A stretch of 42,936 bases of DNA from JASMHC01 sp964476515 (GCA_964476515.1 CAYZAY010000011.1:1-42936); one strand, 5' to 3'. Positions 7,889 to 16,369 are shown, counted from the first letter of the stretch. The notes: generated by a model from the letters alone, not told the origin. Program-made: numbers and translations.

Positions 7889-8080
7889 GTCCGACGACGT
7901 GAGAGGGCCATGAAGCGCTTCAAATCGCCGGGGAAATTGCGGCGTTTTGTCTCCATCCACGATCCCGCAGCCAACCTGTTTCACCTTCCGCGCCATGAAA
8001 TGGTATCCTCCAGTTTCCGAGAAATGCGGTCGCTTGCAATGCAAACCTGGCGCGAAATCGCTGAAGTTCAAGTCATGTAA
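7889..8080 (+). pseudogene. IS6-family transposase, C-terminal remnant
   Basis: From 7889 the frame reads VRRRERAMKRFKSPGKLRR, then FVSIHDPAANLFHLPRHEM and a final MQTWREIAEV before the stop. This matches the C-terminal end of IS6-family DDE transposases (RRRER-MKRFKS-...-RF-S-H---NLF---RH--------R-----TW). The catalytic DDE core and the N-terminal part are missing, so it is a remnant of about 63 codons out of roughly 230. The sequence upstream in the same frame overlaps the neighbouring gene and is not transposase-like. It marks the right side of the LysR islet. Confidence 0.75.
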
Positions 8081-8150
8081 CGGTAAGATTGCAGGGTATT
8101 TCTAATTCGACCTGGTTAAGTTTACGGCACCCCTCCAACATAAACCATTG

Positions 8151-8221
8151 AAAAACGGCTCTAAACTTTGGTTTAGGGCCGAAGTCCCAAAGAAAAACCC
8201 GCCCAGATATCGCTGAGCGGG
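8151..8221 (-). terminator. Tandem terminators after trpB
   Basis: Two hairpins follow trpB on the minus strand. The first pairs CCCGCTCAG with CTGGGCGGG (8198-8221), followed by TTTTTCTTT. The second pairs CGGCCCTAAAC with GTTTAGAGCCG (8156-8180, loop CAAA), followed by TTTTT. Both have the form of intrinsic terminators. Confidence 0.85.
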
Positions 8222-8248
8222 TCAATTTCGTCAGTAGAATAAGGCGAA

Positions 8249-9502
8249 TTACTCGGCGGCGCGGCCTTCGGTATCGCTCATATCAAAGCCAAGGAACTTT
8301 GCGACAGTCTGGACGTCTTTGTCACCGCGACCACAAAGGTTCATCACCAAAACGTGGTCTTTTGGCAGCGTTGGCGCGATTTTCATGACGTGCGCAAGCG
8401 CATGAGAGGGCTCAAGTGCGGGAATGATTCCCTCTTGCGCACAGAGGAACTGGAACGCTTCGAGCGCCTCCATATCCGTGATCGAAACATACTGCGCGCG
8501 GCCCGTTTCATGCAGCCAGCTATGCTCGGGTCCGATACCCGGATAGTCGAGACCGGCCGAGATCGAATACCCTTCAAGGATTTGGCCATCGCCATCCTGC
8601 AGCAGATAGGTCCGGTTGCCATGCAGCACGCCCGGGCGACCACCGGTCAGCGACGCGCAATGTTCCATGTCGTCATTCACGCCCTTACCGCCGGCTTCAA
8701 CACCGATGATGTTGACCGATGCGTCATCAAGGAACGGGAAGAACAGGCCCATCGCGTTTGACCCACCGCCGATTGCGGCCACAACGGTATCAGGCAACGC
8801 GCCTTCGCCTTCGTAATGGGGTAACTGTTCGCGGACTTCTTTGCCGATGATCGACTGGAAATCACGAACCATCGCCGGATACGGGTGCGGGCCAGCAACC
8901 GTTCCAATGCAATAGAACGTGTCACGGACATTAGTGACCCAATCCCGCAGCGCGTCGTTCATCGCGTCTTTCAGCGTACCACGGCCAGAGGTCACAGGAA
9001 CGACTTCAGCCCCCAATAGACGCATACGGAACACGTTCGGGGCCTGACGTTGAACGTCATGCGCACCCATGTAGACAACACACTTCAGACCGAACTTGGC
9101 GCATACGGTCGCCGTCGCAACACCGTGTTGACCCGCACCGGTTTCTGCGATGATACGGGTCTTGCCCATGCGACGCGCCAGAATGATCTGGCCCAGCACG
9201 TTGTTAATCTTGTGCGCACCGGTGTGGTTCAGCTCGTCGCGCTTCATATAGATCTTGGCACCACCAAGGGTTTCGGTCATCCGCTCAGCAAAATAAAGCG
9301 GCGACGGGCGGCCTACATAATGGGTCCAGAGATCATTCATCTCGGCCCAGAAACTATCGTCGGTCTTGGCCTTTTCGTATTCCGCTTCCAGATCGAGGAT
9401 CAGCGGCATCAAGGTTTCGGATACGAACCGTCCGCCGAAATCACCGAAGCGACCCTTTTCGTCGGGGCCGTTCATGAAGCTGTTGAAAAGATCATCTGAC
9501 AT
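8249..9502 (-). CDS. trpB: Tryptophan synthase beta chain
   Basis: A 417-residue PLP enzyme that condenses indole and serine into tryptophan, in complex with TrpA. Sequence shows NGPDEKGRFGDFGGRFVSET near the start, the PLP lysine K98 in HTGAHKINN, AETGAGQHGVA (catalytic Glu), the GGGSNA phosphate-binding loop and the C-terminal NLCGRGDKD. Start chosen at ATG 9502 (MSDDLFNSF), with AAGGA upstream; two earlier in-frame starts add nine residues. In many Rhodobacterales trpF lies directly before trpB; here trpF is about 30 kb away. No tryptophan leader is seen upstream. Confidence 0.96.
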   Translation of the reverse strand: MSDDLFNSFMNGPDEKGRFGDFGGRFVSETLMPLILDLEAEYEKAKTDDSFWAEMNDLWTHYVGRPSPLYFAERMTETLGGAKIYMKRDELNHTGAHKINNVLGQIILARRMGKTRIIAETGAGQHGVATATVCAKFGLKCVVYMGAHDVQRQAPNVFRMRLLGAEVVPVTSGRGTLKDAMNDALRDWVTNVRDTFYCIGTVAGPHPYPAMVRDFQSIIGKEVREQLPHYEGEGALPDTVVAAIGGGSNAMGLFFPFLDDASVNIIGVEAGGKGVNDDMEHCASLTGGRPGVLHGNRTYLLQDGDGQILEGYSISAGLDYPGIGPEHSWLHETGRAQYVSITDMEALEAFQFLCAQEGIIPALEPSHALAHVMKIAPTLPKDHVLVMNLCGRGDKDVQTVAKFLGFDMSDTEGRAAE

Positions 9503-9576
9503 CGCGCCATCCATCCTTGCTGGTTTCAAGCTGTGATATGGCGGCGGGCACGGGTTTTCCAGCGAAATCTACGCCG

Positions 9577-10413
9577 TCAGCCCAGCATTTGCGACATCCG
9601 CCGGTTCAAGACCAGTTTACGGATGAACGCGGCGATGAACAGGACGGTCATCACCAGCACCACAGTCGGCGCGGGGGCCGAGTCGATCCAGAAGCTTAGA
9701 TAGGTGCCGCCAAACATCGACAGCTCGCAAATCAGAACCGAGGCTATCAGCATCACCCCGAATCGCCTCGTGATTAGAAAGGCAATTGCACCGGGGGCGA
9801 TCAACAGACCAATGGCAAGTATCAGACCGACTGAAGATAGCAAAGCGACCACAGTCAGGGATAACGACGCCAGCAACCCGTAATGCAGCAACTTCGTCTG
9901 CAACCCTGCCGCCTGTGCCTGTGCCGGATCAAACGCGTGTAACAACAGGTCTTGCCGCTTAAGGATCACGCCAATCGAAACGATGATCGCAACCACAATC
10001 GCCGTCACCATATCCGCGCGACCGACGCCTAGCATGTTTCCAAACAAGACATGGTCTAGGTGAACATCCGTCTCAATTGCCACAAACATCACGATCCCAA
10101 GGCCAAACATACCTGAAAACACAACGCCCATGATCGTATCGGGCTTCACCCGAGCGTTTTCTGCCAGATACCCAGTGGCCACCGCACAGAACATCCCCGC
10201 CGCAAAAGCCCCGATCAGAAAGGGAAACCCTAGGACATATGCCAAGACAATGCCGGGCAGAACTGCGTGACTAACTGCGTCCCCCATCAACGCCCAGCCC
10301 TTAAGCACAAGGAAGCACGATAGCAGGGCCGCAGGTATCGACACCACCAAACCGATCAGAAACGCGTTCTGCATAAAACCGAACTGGAATGGCATAAGAA
10401 GCGTATCAATCAT
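9577..10413 (-). CDS. sitD: Metal ABC transporter permease SitD-like
   Basis: A 278-residue inner-membrane permease of the ABC-3 family, with eight or nine predicted membrane segments. LKGWALMGDAVSHAVLPGIVLAY (about residues 35-57) is the conserved ABC-3 motif. The start ATG at 10411-10413 overlaps the stop of the preceding permease gene as ATGA, so the two are translationally coupled; the longer open frame to 10629 would overlap that gene heavily and is rejected. Last gene of a four-gene operon for manganese and/or iron import. The gene name rests on gene order (two permeases in tandem) as in sitABCD. Confidence 0.88.
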   Translation of the reverse strand: MIDTLLMPFQFGFMQNAFLIGLVVSIPAALLSCFLVLKGWALMGDAVSHAVLPGIVLAYVLGFPFLIGAFAAGMFCAVATGYLAENARVKPDTIMGVVFSGMFGLGIVMFVAIETDVHLDHVLFGNMLGVGRADMVTAIVVAIIVSIGVILKRQDLLLHAFDPAQAQAAGLQTKLLHYGLLASLSLTVVALLSSVGLILAIGLLIAPGAIAFLITRRFGVMLIASVLICELSMFGGTYLSFWIDSAPAPTVVLVMTVLFIAAFIRKLVLNRRMSQMLG

Positions 10414-11270
10414 GCCCCTGCCTCCAACGCCCGCGCCGCTTTGAGCTTTGACGCCAGCAACCCGTGCTTTGGAGCGAAGACGAATGCCAACAGGAAGATC
10501 AGCGTTTGCAGGACGACGATGATGCCACCCGTCGCACCGTCTAAAAAGTAGCTGGCATAAGCCCCAACAAAACTCGTTACAGACCCGATAGCGACCGAGG
10601 TCATGATCAAACGCGGAAACCGGTCGCACAAAAGATACGCTGTCGCCCCCGGCGTCACCACCATCGCGATCACCAAAAACGCACCGACAGTCTGCATCGC
10701 CGCCACCACCGATGCCGATAGAAGTGCAAAGAATACCACCTTGAGAACCTCAGGCCGAAGCCCGATGCTCCGCGCGTGGTTTTCGTCAAAGAATGTGACC
10801 ATCAGGTCCTTCCACTTGACGATGAGCACCACCAGCGAAACCACCCCGATAATCGCCAACTGCAACGTGTCCTCGGGCGAGATCGCGAGGATATTGCCCA
10901 TCGTGATCGTCTGAACGCTGACCGCCATCGGGTTCACGGAAATCATGAACAGGCCAAGCCCGAAAAAGCTGGTGAAAATCAGCCCAATGATCACGTCGAT
11001 CTTCAACCCCGCCCGTTCAGACAGGAACAGCATCGCGCCCGCCGCCAGACCTCCGGCGAAAAACGCGCCTAATGCAAAGGGTAAGCCCAGCAAATAGGCC
11101 CCAGCCACCCCCGGAACGACCGAATGGGACAGCGCGTCGCCAATCAACGACCAGCCTTTCAGCATCAGATATGCTGACAAAAACGCACAAACCCCGCCGA
11201 CCAATGCCGAAACCCACATGGCGTTTGTCATGTAGTTATAGGCAAAAGGTTCAGCGAGAAGTGCGATCAT
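10410..11270 (-). CDS. sitC: Metal ABC transporter permease SitC-like
   Basis: A 286-residue ABC-3 family permease with about eight membrane segments and the family motif LKGWSLIGDALSHSVVPGVAGAYLLGLPFALGA (starting about residue 38, given in part). It is a paralogue of the next permease, and together they form the membrane channel of the importer. The start overlaps the stop of the ATPase gene by four bases (ATGA), and its own stop overlaps the next start, showing a tightly coupled operon. Substrate (Mn2+ or Fe2+) is inferred from the binding protein. Confidence 0.88.
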   Translation of the reverse strand: MIALLAEPFAYNYMTNAMWVSALVGGVCAFLSAYLMLKGWSLIGDALSHSVVPGVAGAYLLGLPFALGAFFAGGLAAGAMLFLSERAGLKIDVIIGLIFTSFFGLGLFMISVNPMAVSVQTITMGNILAISPEDTLQLAIIGVVSLVVLIVKWKDLMVTFFDENHARSIGLRPEVLKVVFFALLSASVVAAMQTVGAFLVIAMVVTPGATAYLLCDRFPRLIMTSVAIGSVTSFVGAYASYFLDGATGGIIVVLQTLIFLLAFVFAPKHGLLASKLKAARALEAGA

Positions 11271-12118
11271 TCCTCGGCGTCCTTGGTTTTCGTCTGATCG
11301 CCATACTGAACGAATGGGCGTTCATCGTCCGTCAGGATCGTCACCTGACGTGTATCGCCATCATCGTGTAGATCAGCACCACCAAGCGTAAAGTGCCGCA
11401 GCACGCCGCCGAACGCCTCTTTCAGGTTTTCGGGTGTGAATGTCGTTTCTGTGGGTCCGTAGTTCAGCACGGTCCCCTTAACCAACACCGTCCGATCACA
11501 AAACTCTGGCACCGACCCGAGGTTATGCGTTGAAACCAACATAACACGGCCTTCGTCACGTAGTTCACGCAACAGAGCGATAATCTGGTCTTCAGTCTGT
11601 ACATCCACTCCGGTGAAAGGTTCATCCAGCAGGATCACTTTGCCATCCTGTGCTAATGCCCGCGCCAGAAAGACCCGCTTGCGTTGCCCGCCCGACAATT
11701 CACCAATCTGGCGATGGCGATAGTCTTGCATGTTCACACGCGAAAGCGCTTCATCTACCGCCGCGTGATCCGCTGCGCATGGACGGCGCAAGAACCCCAT
11801 ATGTCCGTAACGCCCCATCATGACGACATCTTCGACCAAGACAGGGAAGGTCCAATCAACCTCTTCCGCTTGGGGCACATAGGCCACCATATTGGCTTTC
11901 AAAGCCTGCTTGACCGATTGACCCATCAGCTTGATCCTGCCCTTTGAGGCTGGGACAAACCCCATGATCGCCTTGAACAGAGTGGATTTTCCGGCCCCGT
12001 TTACGCCCACCAGCGCTGTCACGGTTCCCGCGGGGATTTCAAAGCTCGCATCCTTCAGGGCCGTGTGACCGTTTCGATAGGTCACCGTCACATCGCTGAC
12101 TTGGATGCCGCTTTCCAT
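11267..12118 (-). CDS. sitB: Metal ABC transporter ATP-binding protein SitB-like
   Basis: A 283-residue ABC ATPase. Walker A GVNGAGKST (about residues 38-46), Q-loop PQAEEVDW, signature LSGGQRKRVFLARAL (about residues 140-154), Walker B VILLDEPFTGVD, and the switch histidine in VSTHN are all present. The C-terminal 45 residues extend beyond the ATPase core. It powers the two permeases encoded downstream. Start overlaps the stop of the binding-protein gene by one base (ATG and TAA share an A). Confidence 0.92.
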   Translation of the reverse strand: MESGIQVSDVTVTYRNGHTALKDASFEIPAGTVTALVGVNGAGKSTLFKAIMGFVPASKGRIKLMGQSVKQALKANMVAYVPQAEEVDWTFPVLVEDVVMMGRYGHMGFLRRPCAADHAAVDEALSRVNMQDYRHRQIGELSGGQRKRVFLARALAQDGKVILLDEPFTGVDVQTEDQIIALLRELRDEGRVMLVSTHNLGSVPEFCDRTVLVKGTVLNYGPTETTFTPENLKEAFGGVLRHFTLGGADLHDDGDTRQVTILTDDERPFVQYGDQTKTKDAEE

Positions 12119-13002
12119 TACTCGCCGCCCTTTTCCAGCCCTTCAGCTATTGTTGTCGCAGTAACCGTCAAAAGATCAAGGTACGTCGGCACAGGCCCGT
12201 TCGCTTTGCTCAGGGAATCCACATAGAGAACACCCGAATATTTGGCATCCGTTTCGCGGGCGACCTGTTTTGCTGGGCGATCAGATACGGTGCTTTCACA
12301 AAAGACCGCTTTGATGTCTTGTTCGCGCACCGTGTCGATGACCTTTTTCACCTGCTTAGGCGTTCCCACCTGATCGGCGTTCATCGGCCAAAGGAACAGT
12401 TCCTTCATAGCAAAGTCCCGCGCAAGATAACTAAACGCCCCTTCGCAGGACACTAGCCACCGCTTGTCCTCGGGGATGATCGCAACACGGTCACGCAGAG
12501 GCCCAACGGTTTCCACCAGTTGCGCACTATAGGCCGCTGCATTGGCCGAATAGACATCTGCATTGTCAGGGTCATTCGCGATCAATGCCGTTTCGATGTT
12601 GGCAACGTAAATCAAGGCATTCTCAAGCCCCATCCACGCGTGCGGGTTGGGTTTGCCAAGGTATGAGCCTTCGGAAATCGGGATAGGGACGATGCCGTCG
12701 GTCAGCGTGACCGATAGAATGTCGCCTAGGTTGCCTAGGAACTGCTCAAACCACAGCTCTAGGTTCATACCGTTCCAAAGCACCAGATCCGCATCAGAAG
12801 CCCGCACAATATCACGCGGTGTCGGTTGATAACCGTGGATCTCGGCCCCCGGCTTGGTGATCGACACAACATCCGCCGCGTCCCCCGCCACATTCGCAGC
12901 CATGTCCGCCAAAACAGTAAAGGTCGTCACAACCTTCAACTTTTCAGCCGATACCGGACCGGAGAATACAACAAGGGCAAGAAGAGAAACCAGTAGACGC
13001 AT
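12118..13002 (-). CDS. sitA: Metal ABC transporter substrate-binding protein SitA-like
   Basis: A 294-residue periplasmic protein with a signal peptide (MRLLVSLLALVVFSGPVSA, cleavage after about residue 19). Metal ligands of the cluster A-I family are visible: H56 (GAEIHGYQPTP), H121 (PNPHAWMG), E187 (VSCEGAFSYLARD) and D262 (LYVDSLS). There is no His-rich loop, which favours manganese/iron over zinc. The ATG at 13002 has AAGG eight bases upstream; a longer reading to 13062 adds residues before the signal peptide and runs through the operator. First gene of the operon; two Mur/Fur-like boxes precede it. Confidence 0.9.
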   Translation of the reverse strand: MRLLVSLLALVVFSGPVSAEKLKVVTTFTVLADMAANVAGDAADVVSITKPGAEIHGYQPTPRDIVRASDADLVLWNGMNLELWFEQFLGNLGDILSVTLTDGIVPIPISEGSYLGKPNPHAWMGLENALIYVANIETALIANDPDNADVYSANAAAYSAQLVETVGPLRDRVAIIPEDKRWLVSCEGAFSYLARDFAMKELFLWPMNADQVGTPKQVKKVIDTVREQDIKAVFCESTVSDRPAKQVARETDAKYSGVLYVDSLSKANGPVPTYLDLLTVTATTIAEGLEKGGE

Positions 13003-13037
13003 TTGTGGTGCCTTTTGAGGAATAATCTCACTCTCTA

Positions 13038-13085
13038 TTTGCGAACCATTCGCAAAAGTCAAGCCAGTTGCGAATTATTCTCAAC
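13038..13085 (-). promoter_or_regulatory. Two Mur/Fur-like operators for the sit operon
   Basis: TTTGCGAACCATTCGCAAA at 13038-13056 is a perfect 8-3-8 palindrome, and GTTGCGAATTATTCTCAAC at 13067-13085 matches the same design with one mismatched pair. Their centres are 29 bases apart, directly upstream of sitA. The TGCGAAT-N-ATTCGCA form agrees with the Mur (manganese-responsive Fur) box described for alphaproteobacterial sit genes. Likely repression under high manganese; the promoter elements themselves were not resolved. Confidence 0.8.
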
Positions 13086-13098
13086 TAAGGCGCGGCGA

Positions 13099-13527
13099 TC
13101 ATACACCTTTGACCCAAGACACGATCTGACTACCCGGCATCGCACCTGACTGGCGCTTGACCTCTTTGCCCTTCTTAAAGCCTATCATCGTCGGAATACC
13201 GCGAATGCCGTATTTCTGGCTGGCGGCTGGGAATTCTTCGGTGTTGATCTTCACCAACCGCGCATCGCCGTTAACCGCTTGCGCCGCCTTGGAAAATTCA
13301 GGCGCCATCATCCGGCAAGGCCCACACCACGGCGCCCAGAAATCCACCACCAAAGGCACCTCGTCATTCCGCGCCGCCTTCTGCAGTGTCGCGAGGTCGA
13401 TCTCAACCGCCTTGCCAGAAGAAAGCTTCGCCCCGCATGTCCCACACTTTGCCCCGGCCACCCGATCTGCAGGAGCACGGTTCACCTGACCACATTCAAA
13501 ACAGGTCATTTTTTTCAAGTCAGCCAT
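13099..13527 (-). CDS. trxC: Thioredoxin 2
   Basis: A 142-residue thioredoxin with an N-terminal zinc ribbon. Zinc ligands C9, C12, C28, C31 (CFEC and CGTC) are followed by the thioredoxin fold with the active site WAPWCGPCRMM (C68, C71) and the cis-proline segment RGIPTMIGF. Reduces disulfides in the cytoplasm with electrons from thioredoxin reductase, and the zinc domain is known to respond to oxidation. GGAGG lies six bases before the ATG. It runs in the same direction as sitA but starts 525 bases before it and ends outside the Mur boxes, so it is probably separately controlled. Confidence 0.94.
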   Translation of the reverse strand: MADLKKMTCFECGQVNRAPADRVAGAKCGTCGAKLSSGKAVEIDLATLQKAARNDEVPLVVDFWAPWCGPCRMMAPEFSKAAQAVNGDARLVKINTEEFPAASQKYGIRGIPTMIGFKKGKEVKRQSGAMPGSQIVSWVKGV

Positions 13528-13589
13528 TGCGGCCTCCGTTCACATGTTGATTACGGAATATATAAGGCATCCACATACAGATACCACCC

Positions 13590-14060
13590 CTACCGATGAT
13601 CCATCCCCTCAATCATCCCCAACACAGCATGCCCCATATCCTCAACAATCATCTGCACCCCTTCGGCTGTGGGATGCAGCCCATTGCCCTGCATGAACTC
13701 TTGTATCTTGACCATTGATTGGTCTCGAGTGATCGCCCCGACGAAATCGTCGTACAGCTGCACGCCGTATTCCTCGGCCAATGACGGGTAAATCGCGTCG
13801 AAAGCAGCCTTGTACTCCTGCCCATAATTCAACGCCGCGCTCATGCCGACCAGCAGCACATCTACATTATAGCCTTGGGCAATCTCAATAATCTGCGCGA
13901 GGTTGTTGCGCACCAGTTTCGGCGGAAACCCCCGCAGCATATCGTTGCCACCAAAGGCGATAATGACCCCGTGAACTTCTCCGTACAAAGCCCATTCTGC
14001 GCACTCCAATCCACCGGCAATCTTGATGGCGCCAATGGAGCCGCCATAATGAAACTTCTC
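13590..14060 (-). pseudogene. tesA: TesA-type arylesterase/SGNH hydrolase, truncated
   Basis: The frame on the minus strand matches the middle and C-terminal part of the TesA esterase family: IAGGLECAEWAL, VIIAFGGNDMLRG (block III, GGND), VLLVGMSAALNYG, YKAAFDAIYPSLAEEYGVQLYDDF and GLHPTAEGVQ (block V). The whole N-terminal part with the catalytic serine (GDSL) is missing, and a stop codon (14061-14063) interrupts the frame upstream. The block V aspartate is also changed: the usual DGxHP is NGLHP. So the protein lacks Ser and Asp of the triad and is very likely dead. Its stop at 13590 is intact. Confidence 0.75.
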
Positions 14061-14094
14061 TTAGGCCTGCAAGAACACCACGGTAGCACCCTGA

Positions 14095-14400
14095 TCCTCG
14101 CCGCGCCTGCCGAAAACCGGCGAGGCCCGCATCCTGAAGAACATCGCCGCTGCAACCAGCTACAGCGCAGGCGTCACGCTGTTTAGTGGCCTGTCCGCCG
14201 GGCTGGTCGGGCTGGCTTTCGGCATGACCGCGGGCTGGGCGGTTTGCCACTTCGTATTTGACCTCAGTTATCAGATCATCTGGCCCTCGGCGCTTGGCAT
14301 CATCATCGGCGGCATTGGATCGACCCTGATCGCAGGTCTGTTTTTTGCCGCAAGAAGCCTAAACATCAGCCCATCACGCGTGCTAAGGTCGCGCCAATGA
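14095..14400 (+). pseudogene. FtsX/YbbP-type ABC permease, C-terminal remnant
   Basis: The plus-strand frame 14095-14400 reads TGEARILKNIAAATSYSAG, then two hydrophobic segments (LFSGLSAGLVGLAFGMTAGW and SALGIIIGGIGSTLIAGLFF) and ends ARSLNISPSRVLRSRQ. This is the typical end of FtsX-like permeases of the YbbP type. No start, no extracellular domain and no ATPase partner remain. In many bacteria tesA is divergent from the ybbA (ATPase)-ybbP (permease) pair; here tesA and ybbP ends are joined, as if the middle had been deleted. Its stop overlaps the ATG of the next gene. Confidence 0.7.
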
Positions 14401-14960
14401 AACCGTTCTTCTTTGGCTATGGCAGCCTCGTAAACCGCGCGACGCATCACTATGACCACGCCCACCGCGCTTCGGCCACTGGCTGGCGGCGGGCCTGGCG
14501 CTATACAAGCCACCGTCAGGTCGCCTTCCTAACCGCAATCCCCTGCCCCGATAGCCGGATCGAGGGCCTTATGGCCGAAGTACCAAACGGAGACTGGCTT
14601 TCGCTTGATGAACGCGAATATGCGTATGACCGCGTGCCCGCCTCAAGCCATGTGGACCACCCCTATGAGCTACCGCACGAAGTCTCGATCTACGCGATCC
14701 CCGACGGCGAACACCATATGCCCACCGAAGAACACCCGATCCTGCTGAGCTATCTAGGAACGGTGATCCAAGGCTACCTGAACGAATTTGGCAAAGACGG
14801 CGTGACGTCGTTCTTCGACACCACAAACGGTTGGGATGCCCCGATCTTGGATGACCGCGCCAAGCCGATTTATCCAAGGGCGCAAACTTTGAAGCGATCA
14901 GAAAAGGCGATTTTGGAAAGCGAAATGCAGCGCGTCGGTTGTAGAGTCATAGGCTCCTAG
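14397..14960 (+). CDS. Gamma-glutamylcyclotransferase-like protein
   Basis: A 187-residue protein of the GGCT/ChaC/AIG2-like superfamily. The N-terminal FFFGYGSLVNR is the substrate-binding YGSL loop, and an acidic residue in SLDEREYAYDRV (about residues 70-81) lies where the catalytic glutamate is expected. Family members cleave gamma-glutamyl amides to 5-oxoproline; the specific substrate is unknown. The ATG overlaps the stop of the permease remnant (ATGA), which suggests it was once translated by coupling with that gene. With the permease gene broken its expression may have changed. Confidence 0.72.
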   Translation: MKPFFFGYGSLVNRATHHYDHAHRASATGWRRAWRYTSHRQVAFLTAIPCPDSRIEGLMAEVPNGDWLSLDEREYAYDRVPASSHVDHPYELPHEVSIYAIPDGEHHMPTEEHPILLSYLGTVIQGYLNEFGKDGVTSFFDTTNGWDAPILDDRAKPIYPRAQTLKRSEKAILESEMQRVGCRVIGS

Positions 14961-14996
14961 TGGATCAAGGTGCGCAATAAATGCACACCCCGCTGA

Positions 14997-16322
14997 TTAC
15001 CCCTTCGCGCGGATCGTCTGCAACAAGGGCATCACGTCCGACATATCCGGCCCGCGTTCCTGCCCCGTTAGAGCTTTGCGAAGCGGCATAAACAGACCTT
15101 TGCCTTTGCGTCCAGTCGCGGCTTTCACCTCATCCGTCCACGCTTTCCAAGTGTCCTTGGTGAACGGAACCTCGGGCAACAATGCCAACGCCTCGGCAAT
15201 AAACTCACGATCTTCATCGTCGATCAAAGGCTCTGCCCCGTCGCGATAAAGCTCCCACCATCCCTGAAGGTCATTCAGCGTGGTGATGTTTTCGCGGGTA
15301 ACGTTCCAGAAGTTTTCAGCCAGATCAGCTGGGACGCCAATCTCTGCGATCTTGTCAGCAACAACATCCAGTTCCCGACCATGCAAATACCGCGCCGTCA
15401 GTGGAAACAGATCTTCCACGTCGAACTTCGTCGGGGCCGCGCCAAAACGGGTCACGTCAAAACCTTCGATCAGCTCATCCATGCTTGAACGCATCTCAAA
15501 CGGATCAGACGACCCAAGCCGTGCCATGTGGCTTAGCAATGCCATCGGTTGTACGCCCTGCTCGCGCAGATCGCGTAGCGCCAAGGTGCCAAGACGCTTG
15601 GACAGCCCCTCGCCCTGAGGTCCTGTCAACAATGAATGATGTGCGAATTCAGGTGGCTCAAAACCCAGCGCGCGGATCATCTGGATCTGCGTCGCCGTGT
15701 TGGTCACATGGTCCGACCCGCGCACAACGTTGGTCACACCCATATCCGTGTCATCAACAACTGACGCCAGCGTATAAAGGAACTGTCCGTCGCCGCGGAT
15801 CAGCACCGGATCAGAGACCGAGGACGCATCAATCGAGATATCGCCCAGAATACCGTCCGCCCAATCAATCCGTTCCTGATCAAGCTTGAAACGCCAAACG
15901 CCGTTACCGCGTTCAGCCCGCATCGCGGCTTTTTCATCATCGCTGAGCGCCAAGGCCGAGCGGTCGTAAACCGGCGGCTTACCCATGTTCAAAAGCTTTT
16001 TGCGCTTCAGGTCCAGCTCGGTCGGCGTTTCAAACGCCTCATAAAACCGCCCCATGTCGCGCAGCTTGTCGGCGGCATCAACATAGCGGTCCAGACGCTC
16101 GGACTGGCGTTCAACCTTGTCCCAGTGAATGCCCAACCATGCCAGATCCTGCTTAATCCCGTCGACGTATTCTTCCTTGCTACGCTCTGGATCCGTGTCG
16201 TCGATACGCAAGATAAACGTGCCGCCCGCCTTGCGGGTGATCAGGTAGTTAAAAAGCGCCGTACGAAGGTTTCCAACGTGGATATAGCCTGTCGGCGAAG
16301 GGGCAAAACGGGTGGTCGTCAT
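14997..16322 (-). CDS. gltX: Glutamyl-tRNA synthetase
   Basis: A 441-residue class I aminoacyl-tRNA synthetase. TRFAPSPTGYIHVGNLRTALFNYL (given in part) holds the HIGH-type motif as HVGN, and GEGLSKRLG (about residues 242-250) is the KMSKS-type motif. The C-terminal anticodon-binding part ends PLLQTIRAKG. Charges tRNA-Glu (and possibly tRNA-Gln in organisms using the transamidation route). Alphaproteobacteria often carry two gltX copies; this shorter one (441 residues against about 470) may be one of them. The first ATG is chosen; GGAGACTCTC is just upstream. Confidence 0.95.
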   Translation of the reverse strand: MTTTRFAPSPTGYIHVGNLRTALFNYLITRKAGGTFILRIDDTDPERSKEEYVDGIKQDLAWLGIHWDKVERQSERLDRYVDAADKLRDMGRFYEAFETPTELDLKRKKLLNMGKPPVYDRSALALSDDEKAAMRAERGNGVWRFKLDQERIDWADGILGDISIDASSVSDPVLIRGDGQFLYTLASVVDDTDMGVTNVVRGSDHVTNTATQIQMIRALGFEPPEFAHHSLLTGPQGEGLSKRLGTLALRDLREQGVQPMALLSHMARLGSSDPFEMRSSMDELIEGFDVTRFGAAPTKFDVEDLFPLTARYLHGRELDVVADKIAEIGVPADLAENFWNVTRENITTLNDLQGWWELYRDGAEPLIDDEDREFIAEALALLPEVPFTKDTWKAWTDEVKAATGRKGKGLFMPLRKALTGQERGPDMSDVMPLLQTIRAKG

Positions 16323-16369
16323 GAGAGTCTCCTGTTGCGGGGAGCCTTCTCATAAGGGGGGTGAATTGT

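Noticed and set aside
8081..8141. Right terminal inverted repeat of the IS6-family element
   Set aside because: No sequence here matches a known IS6 end that I can name with confidence, and no second end is present for comparison.
9577..10629. Long N-terminal extension of the SitD-like permease
   Set aside because: It would overlap the preceding permease gene by about 220 bases; the ATGA overlap at 10410-10413 gives a normal start.
13016..13030. Third Mur-like box (TGAGGAATAATCTCA)
   Set aside because: Has short symmetrical ends but does not align in register with the TGCGAAT-N-ATTCGCA design.
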